This document shows positions 1-8,700 of a DNA stretch of 64,000 bases, piece by piece (the stretch's first letter is position 1; each line of letters begins with the position of its first letter). Where the stretch lies: contig NZ_CP049864.1 of assembly GCF_011300685.1 (NCBI RefSeq), positions 1,914,885 to 1,978,884 on the forward strand. The letters are read 5' to 3'. This stretch comes from Lysobacter sp. HDW10. GTDB lineage: Bacteria > Pseudomonadota > Gammaproteobacteria > Xanthomonadales > Xanthomonadaceae. The translations under genes were made by a program, and so were the position numbers. The notes below the pieces were generated by a model. The model was not told where the DNA came from, searched no databases, and worked only from the letters and a program-made list of their open reading frames with translations.

Positions 1-1499
1 GTGTTGTGATGGTCAACGGCGAACCTGCAACGCTTGGCATGAGCGTCAAAGGGGGCGACAAAATTGAACTCGATGGCCGCAGCTTCGTTGCGACTGCATT
101 GACTGAACCCGCGCGTGTGCTGATTTACAATAAGCCCGAAGGCGAAGTGACCACGCGCGAAGACCCTGAAGGTCGCCCCACCATTTTCGAAGCCCTGCCG
201 GCCTTGAAAGGTGCGCGTTGGATTGCTATTGGCCGCTTGGACATCAATACCACCGGCTTGCTCTTGCTCACCACCGACGGTGAGTTGGCCAACTCGATGA
301 TGCATCCGTCGCACGAAGTCGATCGCGAATACGTGTGTCGTGTGCGTCCACCGGAAGGTGAAGAAGAGGTCTCTGACAAGTTGGTTGATCGCTTGCGCCG
401 CGGTGTTGCGCTTGAAGATGGCCCGGCCAAATTCGACGACATCGAACGCATTGGTGGTACGGATTCGCACGATTGGTTTCGCGTTCTGTTGAAGGAAGGT
501 CGCAATCGCGAAGTACGCCGTCTGTGGGAATCGCAAGGTTGCATGGTGTCGCGCTTGAAGCGCATTCGCTATGGCAAGATCCAATTGCCGCAACCCTTGT
601 TGCGCGGACAGTCGCAAGAATTGTCGGAAGCCCAAGTTGAAACCTTGCGTAAAGAGTTGGGCTTGGATGCGGGCGCGCCCTCGGCATTGACCCTGCAACC
701 GGTGATTGGCCAACGTCGCGCTTCGAAAACGGTGCATACATTTGAACGCAAGTCATCCGGTTATGTCGGCGGGCACAGTGCCGCTGACGAAGGCCGTGAA
801 CTGCGTCGCTTCGACAACATGCGCGAAGATCGCCGCGGCGGTCGTGGCAATGCGAAACCGCGTGGTGGTTTGACAGTCAGCGGTGATGCTGCAGCAAAAC
901 AAAGCCAAGGCCGCTTCAAGATCAAGGGCGGTGAGCGTCAACCAGGCCAACGGATGCGTCCCGGTGAAAACCGTGGCAGCAATCCGGCAGCCATGCGCAC
1001 TTGGTATGTCCCCGATGGCGTAGAAACCGGCCCGACCGGTCATCGAAACGCAGATGGCTTTAAGCCGAAGCGTCCCGCTGGCCCACGTCCGGGCGGTCCT
1101 CGCCCTGCCGGCGCGGGTGCAGGCGGTCCGCGTCGTGGTGGCCCAGGTGCTGCTGCGGGTCCGGCTCGCGGCGCGGGTGCAGGTGCACGCAGTCCGTATG
1201 GTGCACGTGGCGCCTCGGGTGATGCCGCACCTTCGCGTCCGAAGTACCCCTTTGGTCATCCGGGCAATGCGCCGAGCTTCCCGTCAGATCACGCCAACCC
1301 AGGCAGTTTCAATCCCTATGGTGACCGCCCACGCAGTGCCCGCCCAAGCGGCCCGCGTCCGGCCGGGGGTCGTCCAGGCGCCCCGAACGCAGGCAAGCCC
1401 GGTGGTCGACCAGGGCCGGGCCGCCCAGGTGGCGGACGCCCTGGCGGTGGACGCCCGGGTGGCGGCGGCAATCGTGGCCCGCGAGGCGGCGGCTTCTAA
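1..1499 (+). CDS. rluB: 23S rRNA pseudouridine(2605) synthase RluB, 5' partial, with long disordered tail
   Basis: This RluB/RsuA-family enzyme isomerises a uridine of 23S rRNA to pseudouridine. The gene is cut by the window edge: the reading frame is open to base 3 and the visible protein begins inside the S4 RNA-binding domain (VNGEPATLG), so the real start lies upstream. The catalytic motif GRLDINTTGLLLLT with its active-site Asp is present, followed by the usual NREVRRLW segment. The enzyme core ends near visible residue 225. The remaining 270 or so residues are low complexity, first Arg/Gly/Lys-rich and then dense in PRPGG, GAGAG and GRPGGG units. E. coli RluB also has a charged tail, but this one is much longer. 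RluB rather than RluE or RluF is chosen from the S4 domain and tail. Confidence 0.93.
   Translation, partial: VVMVNGEPATLGMSVKGGDKIELDGRSFVATALTEPARVLIYNKPEGEVTTREDPEGRPTIFEALPALKGARWIAIGRLDINTTGLLLLTTDGELANSMMHPSHEVDREYVCRVRPPEGEEEVSDKLVDRLRRGVALEDGPAKFDDIERIGGTDSHDWFRVLLKEGRNREVRRLWESQGCMVSRLKRIRYGKIQLPQPLLRGQSQELSEAQVETLRKELGLDAGAPSALTLQPVIGQRRASKTVHTFERKSSGYVGGHSAADEGRELRRFDNMREDRRGGRGNAKPRGGLTVSGDAAAKQSQGRFKIKGGERQPGQRMRPGENRGSNPAAMRTWYVPDGVETGPTGHRNADGFKPKRPAGPRPGGPRPAGAGAGGPRRGGPGAAAGPARGAGAGARSPYGARGASGDAAPSRPKYPFGHPGNAPSFPSDHANPGSFNPYGDRPRSARPSGPRPAGGRPGAPNAGKPGGRPGPGRPGGGRPGGGRPGGGGNRGPRGGGF
1066..1496 (+). repeat. Low-complexity Gly/Pro/Arg-coding repeat tract in the rluB tail
   Basis: The 3' third of rluB consists of imperfect short direct repeats that translate to GPRPGG-, GAGAG- and GGGRPGG-like units. 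The last 60 bases are nearly tandem copies of a GGCGGACGCCCT-type unit. The protein segment should be intrinsically disordered, strongly basic and similar to an RGG-type RNA-binding tail. Such tracts vary in length by slippage, so copy number probably differs between strains. Confidence 0.8.
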
Positions 1500-1511
1500 T
1501 CCTGCTTAGGG

Positions 1512-2738
1512 ATGACTCCGAATACGCAGCGGCGTTTGCGCCGCTTAAGCCGCCTCGCGCTATTTTTGCTCTTGAGCGTTCTGGCGCTCTTTGTATTTGC
1601 CTGGGTGCTTGTACGCGTCGACCCCGCCTTTGGCGCGAGACCGGCAGGCGCAAGACAGGCGCGCATAGAACGCAGCCCGCAATGGCATGTGGATCGCTTC
1701 CAGAATCCGAATCGGATGTGGAGCGACACCAATGCGCTGACCATCCTCGGCATGCTGAAAAAGGTCCCTTCGCAAGCACCAACCGCGGGCGTGCCCTATG
1801 TCCACGACACCGCACAGCGTCTCGCTATTGCACCGCGCAGTGGATTACGCATCACTTGGTTCGGACATTCTTGGTCGCTGGTGGAAATCGACGGCATCCG
1901 CGTCTTGATCGACCCGATTGCCAGTGTGCGTGCCTCGCCTTTCCAGTTCCTTGGACCTGAAAGGTGGTTTGCGCCGCCCATGCCACTGTCGCAATTGGCC
2001 AACGTGGATGTCGTGCTGGTGTCGCACGACCACTATGACCATCTCGATATGGCATCGATCAAAACACTCGCAAAAGGTCCAACACGTTTCGTCGTGCCCT
2101 TAGGCGTCGGTGCGCATCTCGAACGCTGGGGTGTAGACCCTGCGCGAATTACCGAACTCGATTGGTGGGAAGGCGCACAGGTCGACGCAGTGACCATTCA
2201 TTCGACGCCGGCAAGGCACGCATCCGGGCGCGTCAATCCACAACGCAATCGCACACTTTGGAGTGGTTACGCAATTGCGGGGCCGAAGCATCGTGTGTGG
2301 TATTCCGGCGACACGGGTTTGACGGATCAATTCAAGGAAGTCGGAAAACGCTACGGCCCGTTCGATGTCACGATGATTGAAAGTGGTCAATACGACGCAC
2401 GTTGGCCTGATTGGCACATTGGCCCGGAACAAGCGATCCAAGCGCATCTTTGGGCGCGCGGAAAGTACATGATGCCCGTGCACTGGGGGCTCTTTAAATT
2501 GGCACGCCATGGTTGGACCGAACCTGCGGAGCGCGTGCTCGCAGCAGGCCACTGCGCCAATGTCGCGGTCATAACACCGCAGCCTGGCATGCCCTTCGAA
2601 CCCGGTCTCGATACGTCTACGCGTTGGTGGCCCGATGCTGCTTGGGTCGGCGCGCGTGTGACACCCATCGTTGCTTCGCGCAATGGATCCAAGGCGGATC
2701 TGTATCCGCCACTTGCCTGTGCTCAGTCGACCGAGTAA
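1512..2738 (+). CDS. MBL-fold metallo-hydrolase, NAPE-PLD/RomA-like, membrane anchored
   Basis: A 408-residue metallo-beta-lactamase-fold hydrolase. Residues 15-36 form one hydrophobic segment after an Arg-rich N-terminus, so the catalytic domain is probably held outside the inner membrane. The metal site HDHYDHLD lies at residues 172-179, preceded by GHSWSLVEIDG and RVLIDPI, and followed by YSGDTG and PVHWGLFKL, the order seen in the N-acyl-phosphatidylethanolamine phospholipase D and RomA/UlaG-like group. The substrate cannot be told from sequence; a phospholipid or lipid-derived ester is a guess from the family. ATG follows rluB by 12 bases, so the two may be cotranscribed. The 3' end overlaps the convergent omega-amidase gene by 16 bases. 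Confidence 0.85.
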   Translation: MTPNTQRRLRRLSRLALFLLLSVLALFVFAWVLVRVDPAFGARPAGARQARIERSPQWHVDRFQNPNRMWSDTNALTILGMLKKVPSQAPTAGVPYVHDTAQRLAIAPRSGLRITWFGHSWSLVEIDGIRVLIDPIASVRASPFQFLGPERWFAPPMPLSQLANVDVVLVSHDHYDHLDMASIKTLAKGPTRFVVPLGVGAHLERWGVDPARITELDWWEGAQVDAVTIHSTPARHASGRVNPQRNRTLWSGYAIAGPKHRVWYSGDTGLTDQFKEVGKRYGPFDVTMIESGQYDARWPDWHIGPEQAIQAHLWARGKYMMPVHWGLFKLARHGWTEPAERVLAAGHCANVAVITPQPGMPFEPGLDTSTRWWPDAAWVGARVTPIVASRNGSKADLYPPLACAQSTE

Positions 2739-3523
2739 ACGTCCGCATCATTGAGTGCCGGAAACCGTGCGCGATGAAGGGCCAATTCTTTGCCATCCAA
2801 GACGGCGTCGATGACGCCTTCGTCGTCGCGCAAGCTCACAACTGCTTTCCCAAGATAGTCGATAACCGCACTGTCACCCGAGTAATGAAGGCCGTTACCG
2901 TCGTTACCGACGCGGTTCACACCCACGACATAACAGAGGTTCTCAATCGCGCGTGCACGCAGTAAGGTCTGCCATGGATAGTCTCTGACTGACGGCCAAT
3001 TCGCGACGTAGATGAGAAGATCGTAGAGCGGCTGGTTGTCTTCATCCAACCCGTTGCGAGAAAACACGGGGAAGCGCAAGTCATAGCACACCAAGGGGCA
3101 GATTCTCCAACCGCGCCACTCGACAATTAATCGGTCTCGGCCTGCCGCATACCGCTCGTGCTCATGCGCAAAGGTAAACAAATGTCGCTTGTCGTAGCTG
3201 CGAATCTCGCCATCGGGCGTCGCAAACAACATTCGATTGAATACCCGCCCATCCTCTGCAATCTGCACGCTGCCGCACAGCGCGGCGTCCAACTGTTTAG
3301 CCTGCGCTTGCATCCACGCGACGGTCTTGCCATGCATGTCCTCGGCGCCTTGCACGGCATCATTCGAGAACCCTGACGTAAACGTTTCGGGTAACACGAT
3401 CAAATCCGTCTTACCGCGCAGATGGCCGATCAACTGTTGATAGTGTTGGCGATTGCCTTCGGGATCGTGCCAACGTGTATCGCCTTGAACAAGGTGCACA
3501 CGCAAAGGGGACGTTTGACTCAT
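2723..3523 (-). CDS. yafV: Omega-amidase YafV-type (carbon-nitrogen hydrolase)
   Basis: A 266-residue nitrilase-superfamily amidase. The catalytic triad is visible: Glu in LPETFTSGF, Lys in SYDKRHLFTF and Cys in PLVCYDLRFP. YafV/Nit2-type enzymes hydrolyse 2-oxoglutaramate or 2-oxosuccinamate, the products of glutamine or asparagine transamination, to the dicarboxylic keto acid and ammonia. The gene ends three bases before the MsrAB fusion stop region begins upstream on the same strand, and a YbdL-like aminotransferase lies beyond it, which fits a transaminase plus omega-amidase pathway. Length and motifs are normal for the family. Assignment to the omega-amidase subgroup rather than another nitrilase is strong from the FTSGF and KRHLF contexts. 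Confidence 0.9.
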   Translation of the reverse strand: MSQTSPLRVHLVQGDTRWHDPEGNRQHYQQLIGHLRGKTDLIVLPETFTSGFSNDAVQGAEDMHGKTVAWMQAQAKQLDAALCGSVQIAEDGRVFNRMLFATPDGEIRSYDKRHLFTFAHEHERYAAGRDRLIVEWRGWRICPLVCYDLRFPVFSRNGLDEDNQPLYDLLIYVANWPSVRDYPWQTLLRARAIENLCYVVGVNRVGNDGNGLHYSGDSAVIDYLGKAVVSLRDDEGVIDAVLDGKELALHRARFPALNDADVYSVD

Positions 3524-3525
3524 TC

Positions 3526-4881
3526 TCAGTTCCGCGCAGTGGACTTATCTGGAATGAATTTCAACACATTCCCATTGATGCAGTAGCGTTTTCCGGTCGG
3601 CGGCGGTCCGTCATCGAACACATGGCCCAAATGAATGCCCGAACTGGCACTCTTGACCTCGGTGCGCACCATACCCTCACTCGTATCCTGCGACAGCACC
3701 AAAGCACCTGGCACAGGATTGAAGAAGCTCGGCCAACCCGTGCCGCTGTGGAATTTCGTATCGCTTCTAAACAACGCGGCGCCGGTAATCGGGTCGACAT
3801 AGGTGCCCGGTCGTGTCTCATCGAGCTCAGAACCCAAATTGGGCGGTTCGGTACCCTTTTCAAACGCAATCTTTTTTTGCGCATCTGAAAGGCTTTGATA
3901 ACCGAGCCATTGCCAGAATTTTTGCGGCCCGCCTGTATAGCCGGTATAGCGCGACACTTCCTTACCGTGTTTGAAATACACAATCGTGGGCGTCGCAAAC
4001 AACGGCTTGTTCAATGTCCACCCTTGTGGCGCATTCGTTCCCCAAGTTTGAACAAAGGGCACGTCCGACTTCCAACCCGCCAAGACCTCTTTGTCAAACG
4101 CCTTGCAAAACACGCAAGTCTCCGCTTCATAGATGACGAGTTGCCCATTGGCATCGAGTGACGCACCGGTGGGCACTGCGTAGCGCGGGTCACGCGACGC
4201 GTCTTCTCCAGCGAGCGCGAATTTGACGCCGGTTCCACCGAGACCGCAGTAGCCGTTCGGATTCTTTTTCAAGTAGTCCTGATGCACTTCTTCGGCGCGG
4301 TTGTAGTTGCGAAGCGGCAAGATCTCGGTCGTGATGTCACCGTAGCCTTCGCGCCTCAGTGCGACTTGATATGTCTCTTTGGTTTGCTCGGCCAATGCGC
4401 GTTGCGCGTCGTTCGTAAAATAGATCGCACTACGATAGTTGCTACCGAGATCGTTGCCTTGCCCACCGACTTGCGTTGGGTCATGGTTCTCCCAAAATGC
4501 AGCGAGAATCTGCGCCAAGTCGGTGCGCGTCGCGTCATACGTTACTTTGACGACTTCGGCATGATTGCGCGCTTTGGAACGCCCTGACCGCAAAGCCGCC
4601 TCTGTATCGAGCACATCTTGGTAACGCACTTTGGCCGCATCACCGCCTGCGTAACCCACTTCCACCTTGAGCACACCCGGCACTTCGCCCATGCGCTTCT
4701 CTGCGCCCCAGAAGCAACCCATACCCAAATAGATGGACTCGGTCTGTGCGGGATTGATCGCCGCCTGCGCATCCATGAGTGTGATGCGCGGCTTCTGCAG
4801 AAGGAAGAACGCCACGCAGGCCGTGATCAACACGGCCACGAGTGCCGCCCAGTACATCTCGGATTGAATAAGTCTTTTCAT
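3526..4881 (-). CDS. msrAB: MsrA-thioredoxin-MsrB fusion, peptide methionine sulfoxide reductase, membrane anchored
   Basis: A 451-residue protein with three domains. Residues 9-28 are a hydrophobic N-terminal anchor; ITAC at 19-22 also resembles a lipobox. MsrA spans about 48-222 with catalytic Cys56 in GCFWGAE and a resolving Cys212 in NGYCGLGG. A thioredoxin-like domain spans about 240-328 with Cys256-Val-Phe-Cys259 and a cis-proline at about 298. MsrB spans about 330-445 with catalytic Cys434 in RYCINGN. MsrB lacks both zinc CxxC pairs and has Thr381 in SGTGWPSF, so Cys434 is its only cysteine. The order MsrA-Trx-MsrB differs from Neisseria PilB (Trx-MsrA-MsrB). It probably repairs oxidised methionines outside the cytoplasm, which would require electron supply to the Trx domain. 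Confidence 0.92.
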   Translation of the reverse strand: MKRLIQSEMYWAALVAVLITACVAFFLLQKPRITLMDAQAAINPAQTESIYLGMGCFWGAEKRMGEVPGVLKVEVGYAGGDAAKVRYQDVLDTEAALRSGRSKARNHAEVVKVTYDATRTDLAQILAAFWENHDPTQVGGQGNDLGSNYRSAIYFTNDAQRALAEQTKETYQVALRREGYGDITTEILPLRNYNRAEEVHQDYLKKNPNGYCGLGGTGVKFALAGEDASRDPRYAVPTGASLDANGQLVIYEAETCVFCKAFDKEVLAGWKSDVPFVQTWGTNAPQGWTLNKPLFATPTIVYFKHGKEVSRYTGYTGGPQKFWQWLGYQSLSDAQKKIAFEKGTEPPNLGSELDETRPGTYVDPITGAALFRSDTKFHSGTGWPSFFNPVPGALVLSQDTSEGMVRTEVKSASSGIHLGHVFDDGPPPTGKRYCINGNVLKFIPDKSTARN

Positions 4882-4923
4882 TCGAGAAAGGTACGCCTTT
4901 GTACCTGAGCGTAGGTTGAGCGG

Positions 4924-6072
4924 TTACAGCGTTTTCAGCCGCGCCATTGCCTCAGCGACGGTTTCTGGATTCTTCGCAAAGCACAAGCGCAGCAAACGCT
5001 GACCTTTCGGCGGCGTTGCATAAAACGGCGACAAAGGAATGCCCGTAACGCCCTTCTCGATCGTCAACCATTCACTGAACGCCATGTCGTCCAGATCACT
5101 GATATCCGAGTAATCGACCAATTGGAAATAGCCACCCGGCACAGGCAAGGCTTTTAGTTTTGTTTCTGACAATTGCTGACGAAACGCATCACGCTTTTCT
5201 TGATAGAAGTCACCCAGGGATTGATAGTGCGCCGGATCTTTTTCAATCATTTCAGCGAACGCGATTTGCGCGGGATGAAACGTACAGAACGTGTTGTATT
5301 GATGGACTTTGCGGAACTCAAGCGTCAACGCCGGGGGCGCAACGCAATAGCCCACTTTCCAGCCGGTGCAATGATAGGTTTTGCCAAAGCTGGAAATGAC
5401 GAAAGTGCGATCTCGAAGCTCCGGATACAGCAAGGCTGATTCATGCCGGGCGCCATCAAAAACGATGTGTTCATACACCTCGTCGCTCAGCAAGTACAAA
5501 TTGTGCGAAACCACGATGTCCGCAACTTCACGCATGTCATCTGCAGTCAACATCGCACCGGACGGATTGTGCGGACTGTTGATCATCAACAGTCGCGTGT
5601 TTGGCGTGATCGCTTCACGCACACGTGTCCAGTCGGGTGCAAAGGTTTTCGCGTCGAGCGGCACGTGCACTGCGATCGCGCCAGCCATGTCGATGGCGGG
5701 TTCATAGCAGTCGTAGCACGGGTCCAGCACGATCACTTCTTCACCCGCCCGAACAACCGCAAGCACGGCATTCAAGATCGCCTCACTTGCGCCGCTGGTG
5801 ACCGTGATCTCCGTGTCAGGGTTCGGCCGGACGCCATAGCAGGCATCCGTTTTATGGGCGATTGCCAGACGCAAGGCCGGTGCGCCGGACATCATCGCGT
5901 ACTGGTTTTGGCCATCACGCATGGCGCGTGACAGCGCGTCCACGAGCAGCGGCGGCACATCGAAATCCGGGAATCCCTGCCCCAAATTGACGGCAGAATG
6001 CTTGGCCGCCAAGGTGGACATTGTTGTGAAGATCGTGGTGCCGACCTTAGGCAGCTTTGTAACCGGTTGCAT
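4924..6072 (-). CDS. ybdL: Methionine/glutamine-type keto-acid aminotransferase, YbdL-like
   Basis: A PLP-dependent fold type I aminotransferase of 382 residues. It contains LGQGFPDFD near the N-terminus, NSPHNPSGA, SDEVYEHIVF, and the PLP lysine in SSFGKTYHCTGWKVGYC, and follows E. coli YbdL (methionine/2-oxoacid aminotransferase) along its length. The frame is open to a TTG at 6114, but the ATG at 6072 gives the family N-terminus (KLPKVGTTIFT) and is preferred; no strong ribosome-binding site precedes either. With the nearby omega-amidase it could transaminate glutamine or methionine against 4-methylthio-2-oxobutyrate or similar keto acids. Divergent from the DUF3293 gene. Confidence 0.88.
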   Translation of the reverse strand: MQPVTKLPKVGTTIFTTMSTLAAKHSAVNLGQGFPDFDVPPLLVDALSRAMRDGQNQYAMMSGAPALRLAIAHKTDACYGVRPNPDTEITVTSGASEAILNAVLAVVRAGEEVIVLDPCYDCYEPAIDMAGAIAVHVPLDAKTFAPDWTRVREAITPNTRLLMINSPHNPSGAMLTADDMREVADIVVSHNLYLLSDEVYEHIVFDGARHESALLYPELRDRTFVISSFGKTYHCTGWKVGYCVAPPALTLEFRKVHQYNTFCTFHPAQIAFAEMIEKDPAHYQSLGDFYQEKRDAFRQQLSETKLKALPVPGGYFQLVDYSDISDLDDMAFSEWLTIEKGVTGIPLSPFYATPPKGQRLLRLCFAKNPETVAEAMARLKTL

Positions 6073-6155
6073 TCTTTCAATTCCGTGCCGTGAAGGTCCC
6101 AGTTTAGGCCACAAAGTTTGCTATCGTGACCTCCATGAGGCCTGCCAGCGCGATC

Positions 6156-6623
6156 ATGGAACAGCCGGATTCAACGATGACCGAAGCGCTTGTCAAAGCG
6201 TTCTTAGATACGGTGTACATTGCCGAATGCCGCAGCGGGCAAGTTGAAATCGCCATCGGGCATTTGGCTGCACGACTAGAAGCAGAAGTTCAGGGCAAGT
6301 GTTTTGCCTTCATTACCGCGTGGAATCCGATGGGGTGTCGTCGCGATGATGAAGAAAACAACGCGGCCAACCGTGAACTGGTCAGTTTGATTGACAGCCA
6401 TCGCGTCGAACGCATTCCGATGCACGCAGTGTCTCCTGACAACGCATGGTTTGAAGCCGGTTGGTTGCTGTCCGACGTTTCCCGCGTCACGCTCGATCAA
6501 TGGGCGCGGCGATTCGAACAGCTAGGCTCTCTGTGGTGGCAACGCGGCCACGCGGTGAAGATGCGCATCTATCATCCGAAAATGCCGAGTTGCAACAACG
6601 CGTTCATCGACTGGATAGAATGA
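6156..6623 (+). CDS. DUF3293 domain-containing protein
   Basis: A cytoplasmic protein of about 155 residues with the DUF3293 hallmark FAFITAWNPMG near the middle and a conserved Trp-rich end. No function is known for the family, and no catalytic motif stands out. The start is uncertain: GTG 6126, ATG 6135, ATG 6156 and ATG 6177 are all in frame, none with a strong ribosome-binding site. ATG 6156 leaves a usable divergent promoter space from the aminotransferase gene. The gene is followed by ccmA after 33 bases. Confidence 0.75.
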   Translation: MEQPDSTMTEALVKAFLDTVYIAECRSGQVEIAIGHLAARLEAEVQGKCFAFITAWNPMGCRRDDEENNAANRELVSLIDSHRVERIPMHAVSPDNAWFEAGWLLSDVSRVTLDQWARRFEQLGSLWWQRGHAVKMRIYHPKMPSCNNAFIDWIE

Positions 6624-6656
6624 CGTAACGCCTTCATTGGCTCTGTTGCCTGATTC

Positions 6657-7295
6657 GTGACCTCACCTGCTGCCCTGCCCCTTTTGCACGCCGTCGATCT
6701 CAAGTTCACGCGTGATGCAACGACCATCTTCGAGCGCCTCGACTTTCAAGTCGACCGTGCAGAAGCACTCTTGGTCCAAGGGGGCAACGGCACAGGCAAG
6801 ACCACCTTACTCAGAGTGTTGGCAGGCCTGTTGGTACCGGATGAGGGCGAAGTGTTGTTGGCGGGCAAAACGGTTCGTTCCGGCCGGGGTCATGCCGATA
6901 TCGCCTACTTAGGTCACCTCCCCGCATTAAAGGGCGATTTGACTGCAACCGAAAATCTCGAGCTGTCACGTGGTTTGCAAGGCCGCCATCCCGACCGTGA
7001 GATTGAAAACGCATTGTCTCGCGTCGGACTCGACGGCTTCGATGATCAATTGGCGCGTCATTTGTCCGCGGGTCAACGCAAGCGTTTGATGCTGGCACGG
7101 GTTTGGCTATCACCGGCCACACTTTGGCTACTGGATGAGCCATACGCCAATCTGGACTTGCAAGGGATCGCATTGGTTAACGACTTGATCGCCGAACACG
7201 TGTCGAACCATGGGGCCGTTTTGGTAACGACACACGGGGCCTATGCGGCGCCCCCCGTGCGTACGCGTGTATTGATGTTGGGGCGCGAGGCATGA
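6657..7295 (+). CDS. ccmA: Heme exporter ATP-binding protein CcmA
   Basis: A 212-residue ABC ATPase, the energy-supplying subunit of the CcmABCD complex that releases holo-CcmE during cytochrome c maturation. Walker [12 protein letters not shown], the signature LSAGQRKR and Walker [11 protein letters not shown] are all intact. It starts with GTG and overlaps ccmB by four bases (ATGA), as is usual for this operon. It acts on the cytoplasmic face of the inner membrane with CcmB and CcmC. Confidence 0.95.
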   Translation: MTSPAALPLLHAVDLKFTRDATTIFERLDFQVDRAEALLVQGGNGTGKTTLLRVLAGLLVPDEGEVLLAGKTVRSGRGHADIAYLGHLPALKGDLTATENLELSRGLQGRHPDREIENALSRVGLDGFDDQLARHLSAGQRKRLMLARVWLSPATLWLLDEPYANLDLQGIALVNDLIAEHVSNHGAVLVTTHGAYAAPPVRTRVLMLGREA

Positions 7296-7963
7296 ACTTG
7301 CGCGCTATGAATGCCTTGCTTGTGCGCGATCTGCGTTTGCTGTGGCGCCGACGTGGCGACGCATTCCAACCGGTGCTGTTTGCACTGCTCATCGTTGTTC
7401 TGTTTGCGCTGGCTTCAGATGGCAAGCCGGAGCACCAAGCCAGAATTGCAGCTGCGGTGATTTGGGTCTCCGCGCTGCTGTCTGGCTTACTCGCCTTGGA
7501 CACCTTGTTCAGAGCAGACGCTGAAGACGGCGCATTGGAACAATGGGTGCTGTCGCCTACGCCGCTGCCGATGTTGGTTGCGACGCGCATTGGCAGCCAT
7601 TGGTTGACCACTGCACTGCCCGTTATCATCGCCGTGCCGTTTCTTGGCGAGCTGCTCCATCTGCCGCGAGAATCGCTGCGCCCGCTATTGATATCACTGC
7701 TTTTGGGCACGCCATTGCTGAGTTTGTTGGGCGCTGTTGTGGCGGCGCTCACCGTCGGTCTACGACGTGCCGGTATCCTGCTGTCATTGCTCGCGTTGCC
7801 GTTGTACGTTCCGGTTCTAGTGTTTGGTGCCGGGAGTGTTTCTGCGGCTGCGCAAGGGTTTGATCCGGTCGGTGCGTGGTTATGGCTTGCGGCGGGTTTA
7901 GTGGCGGGTGTCGTACTTGCACCGTGGGTTGCAGCGGCTGCAATCCGACTCGGTATTCGGTGA
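7292..7963 (+). CDS. ccmB: Heme exporter membrane protein CcmB
   Basis: A 223-residue integral membrane protein with about six hydrophobic segments. The N-terminus ([23 protein letters not shown]) and the [11 protein letters not shown] segment are typical of CcmB. It is the permease partner of CcmA in the ABC complex that, with CcmC and CcmD, frees heme-loaded CcmE. ATG overlaps the ccmA stop codon, indicating translational coupling. The gene ends 22 bases before the azurin gene. Confidence 0.94.
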   Translation: MNLRAMNALLVRDLRLLWRRRGDAFQPVLFALLIVVLFALASDGKPEHQARIAAAVIWVSALLSGLLALDTLFRADAEDGALEQWVLSPTPLPMLVATRIGSHWLTTALPVIIAVPFLGELLHLPRESLRPLLISLLLGTPLLSLLGAVVAALTVGLRRAGILLSLLALPLYVPVLVFGAGSVSAAAQGFDPVGAWLWLAAGLVAGVVLAPWVAAAAIRLGIR

Positions 7964-7985
7964 ATTTTTTGGAAGCTTTGTGTCG

Positions 7986-8633
7986 ATGAAAAAACTAACT
8001 TTTCTTGCATTTACGATGGTGTCGGCGCTTGCAATGGCGAGCTGTGATAGCGGCCTCAAAGTCGTCGATGCGGGCGCGCATGCCGCCGAACCCGCAAAAG
8101 AAGACCCAAGCAACACAAGCGCAAACATCAGCATGCCGCCTGAAAATCCGCCGGACGATGTGGCACCTACGGCAGGTGAATCCGTGGCCGTCGATGCGCC
8201 GCCAATTCCTGCGGGACCTGCAGTCGACCCTTCGCGCTGCGATGCGACGATCAGCGCAGGTGACACGCTCGCGTTCGACAAGTCGACGATCGACATTCCG
8301 ACCGGATGCGAAACATTCACGCTGACTCTGCATCACACGGGGCAGTACCCGGTGACCGTCATGGGACACAACGTCGTGATTGCCAAGATGGCGGACATCG
8401 ACGCCGTCGCAAAGAACAGCTTAGGTGCGGGCCCCTACCGTCAGTACGTCGAACCGAGCGATAAGCGCGTCATCACGCGCAGCAAAGTGATCGGCGGCGG
8501 CAAATCGGTTGAACTGAAGATCGACGTTGCCAAATTGCGGGCTGCAGGTGGCGGCTTCGGCTATTTCTGTAGCTTCCCGGGCCATGCGGGCGGCATGCGA
8601 GGCCAAATCAATCTGGTGCAACCTGCGGCGTAA
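7986..8633 (+). CDS. azu: Azurin-type blue copper protein with lipoprotein-like leader
   Basis: A 215-residue cupredoxin. The leader ends in MASC (Cys20), a plausible lipobox, followed by a Pro/Ala-rich linker to about residue 82 and an azurin domain to the end. The copper ligands are visible as His128 in MGHNVV and Cys195, His200, Met204 in the Cys-x4-His-x3-Met pattern, and Cys85 and Cys108 can form the azurin disulfide. It should be a periplasmic electron carrier, perhaps tethered to a membrane. The frame is open upstream to 7908 inside ccmB, but ATG 7986 gives the signal sequence. Its placement inside a ccm operon is unusual and suggests coexpression with cytochrome c assembly or electron supply. 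Confidence 0.9.
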   Translation: MKKLTFLAFTMVSALAMASCDSGLKVVDAGAHAAEPAKEDPSNTSANISMPPENPPDDVAPTAGESVAVDAPPIPAGPAVDPSRCDATISAGDTLAFDKSTIDIPTGCETFTLTLHHTGQYPVTVMGHNVVIAKMADIDAVAKNSLGAGPYRQYVEPSDKRVITRSKVIGGGKSVELKIDVAKLRAAGGGFGYFCSFPGHAGGMRGQINLVQPAA

Positions 8634-8700
8634 GGGCTGGTAAAATGGTGCTTTCCATGCGTTGAAGGGCTTTTCTTCACGCAGGCTGATTCGGAATGAA

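Noticed and set aside
1054-1509. 151-residue frame overlapping the rluB tail
   Set aside because: Repetitive Val/Arg/Ala composition follows from reading the GC-rich repeat tract in another frame.
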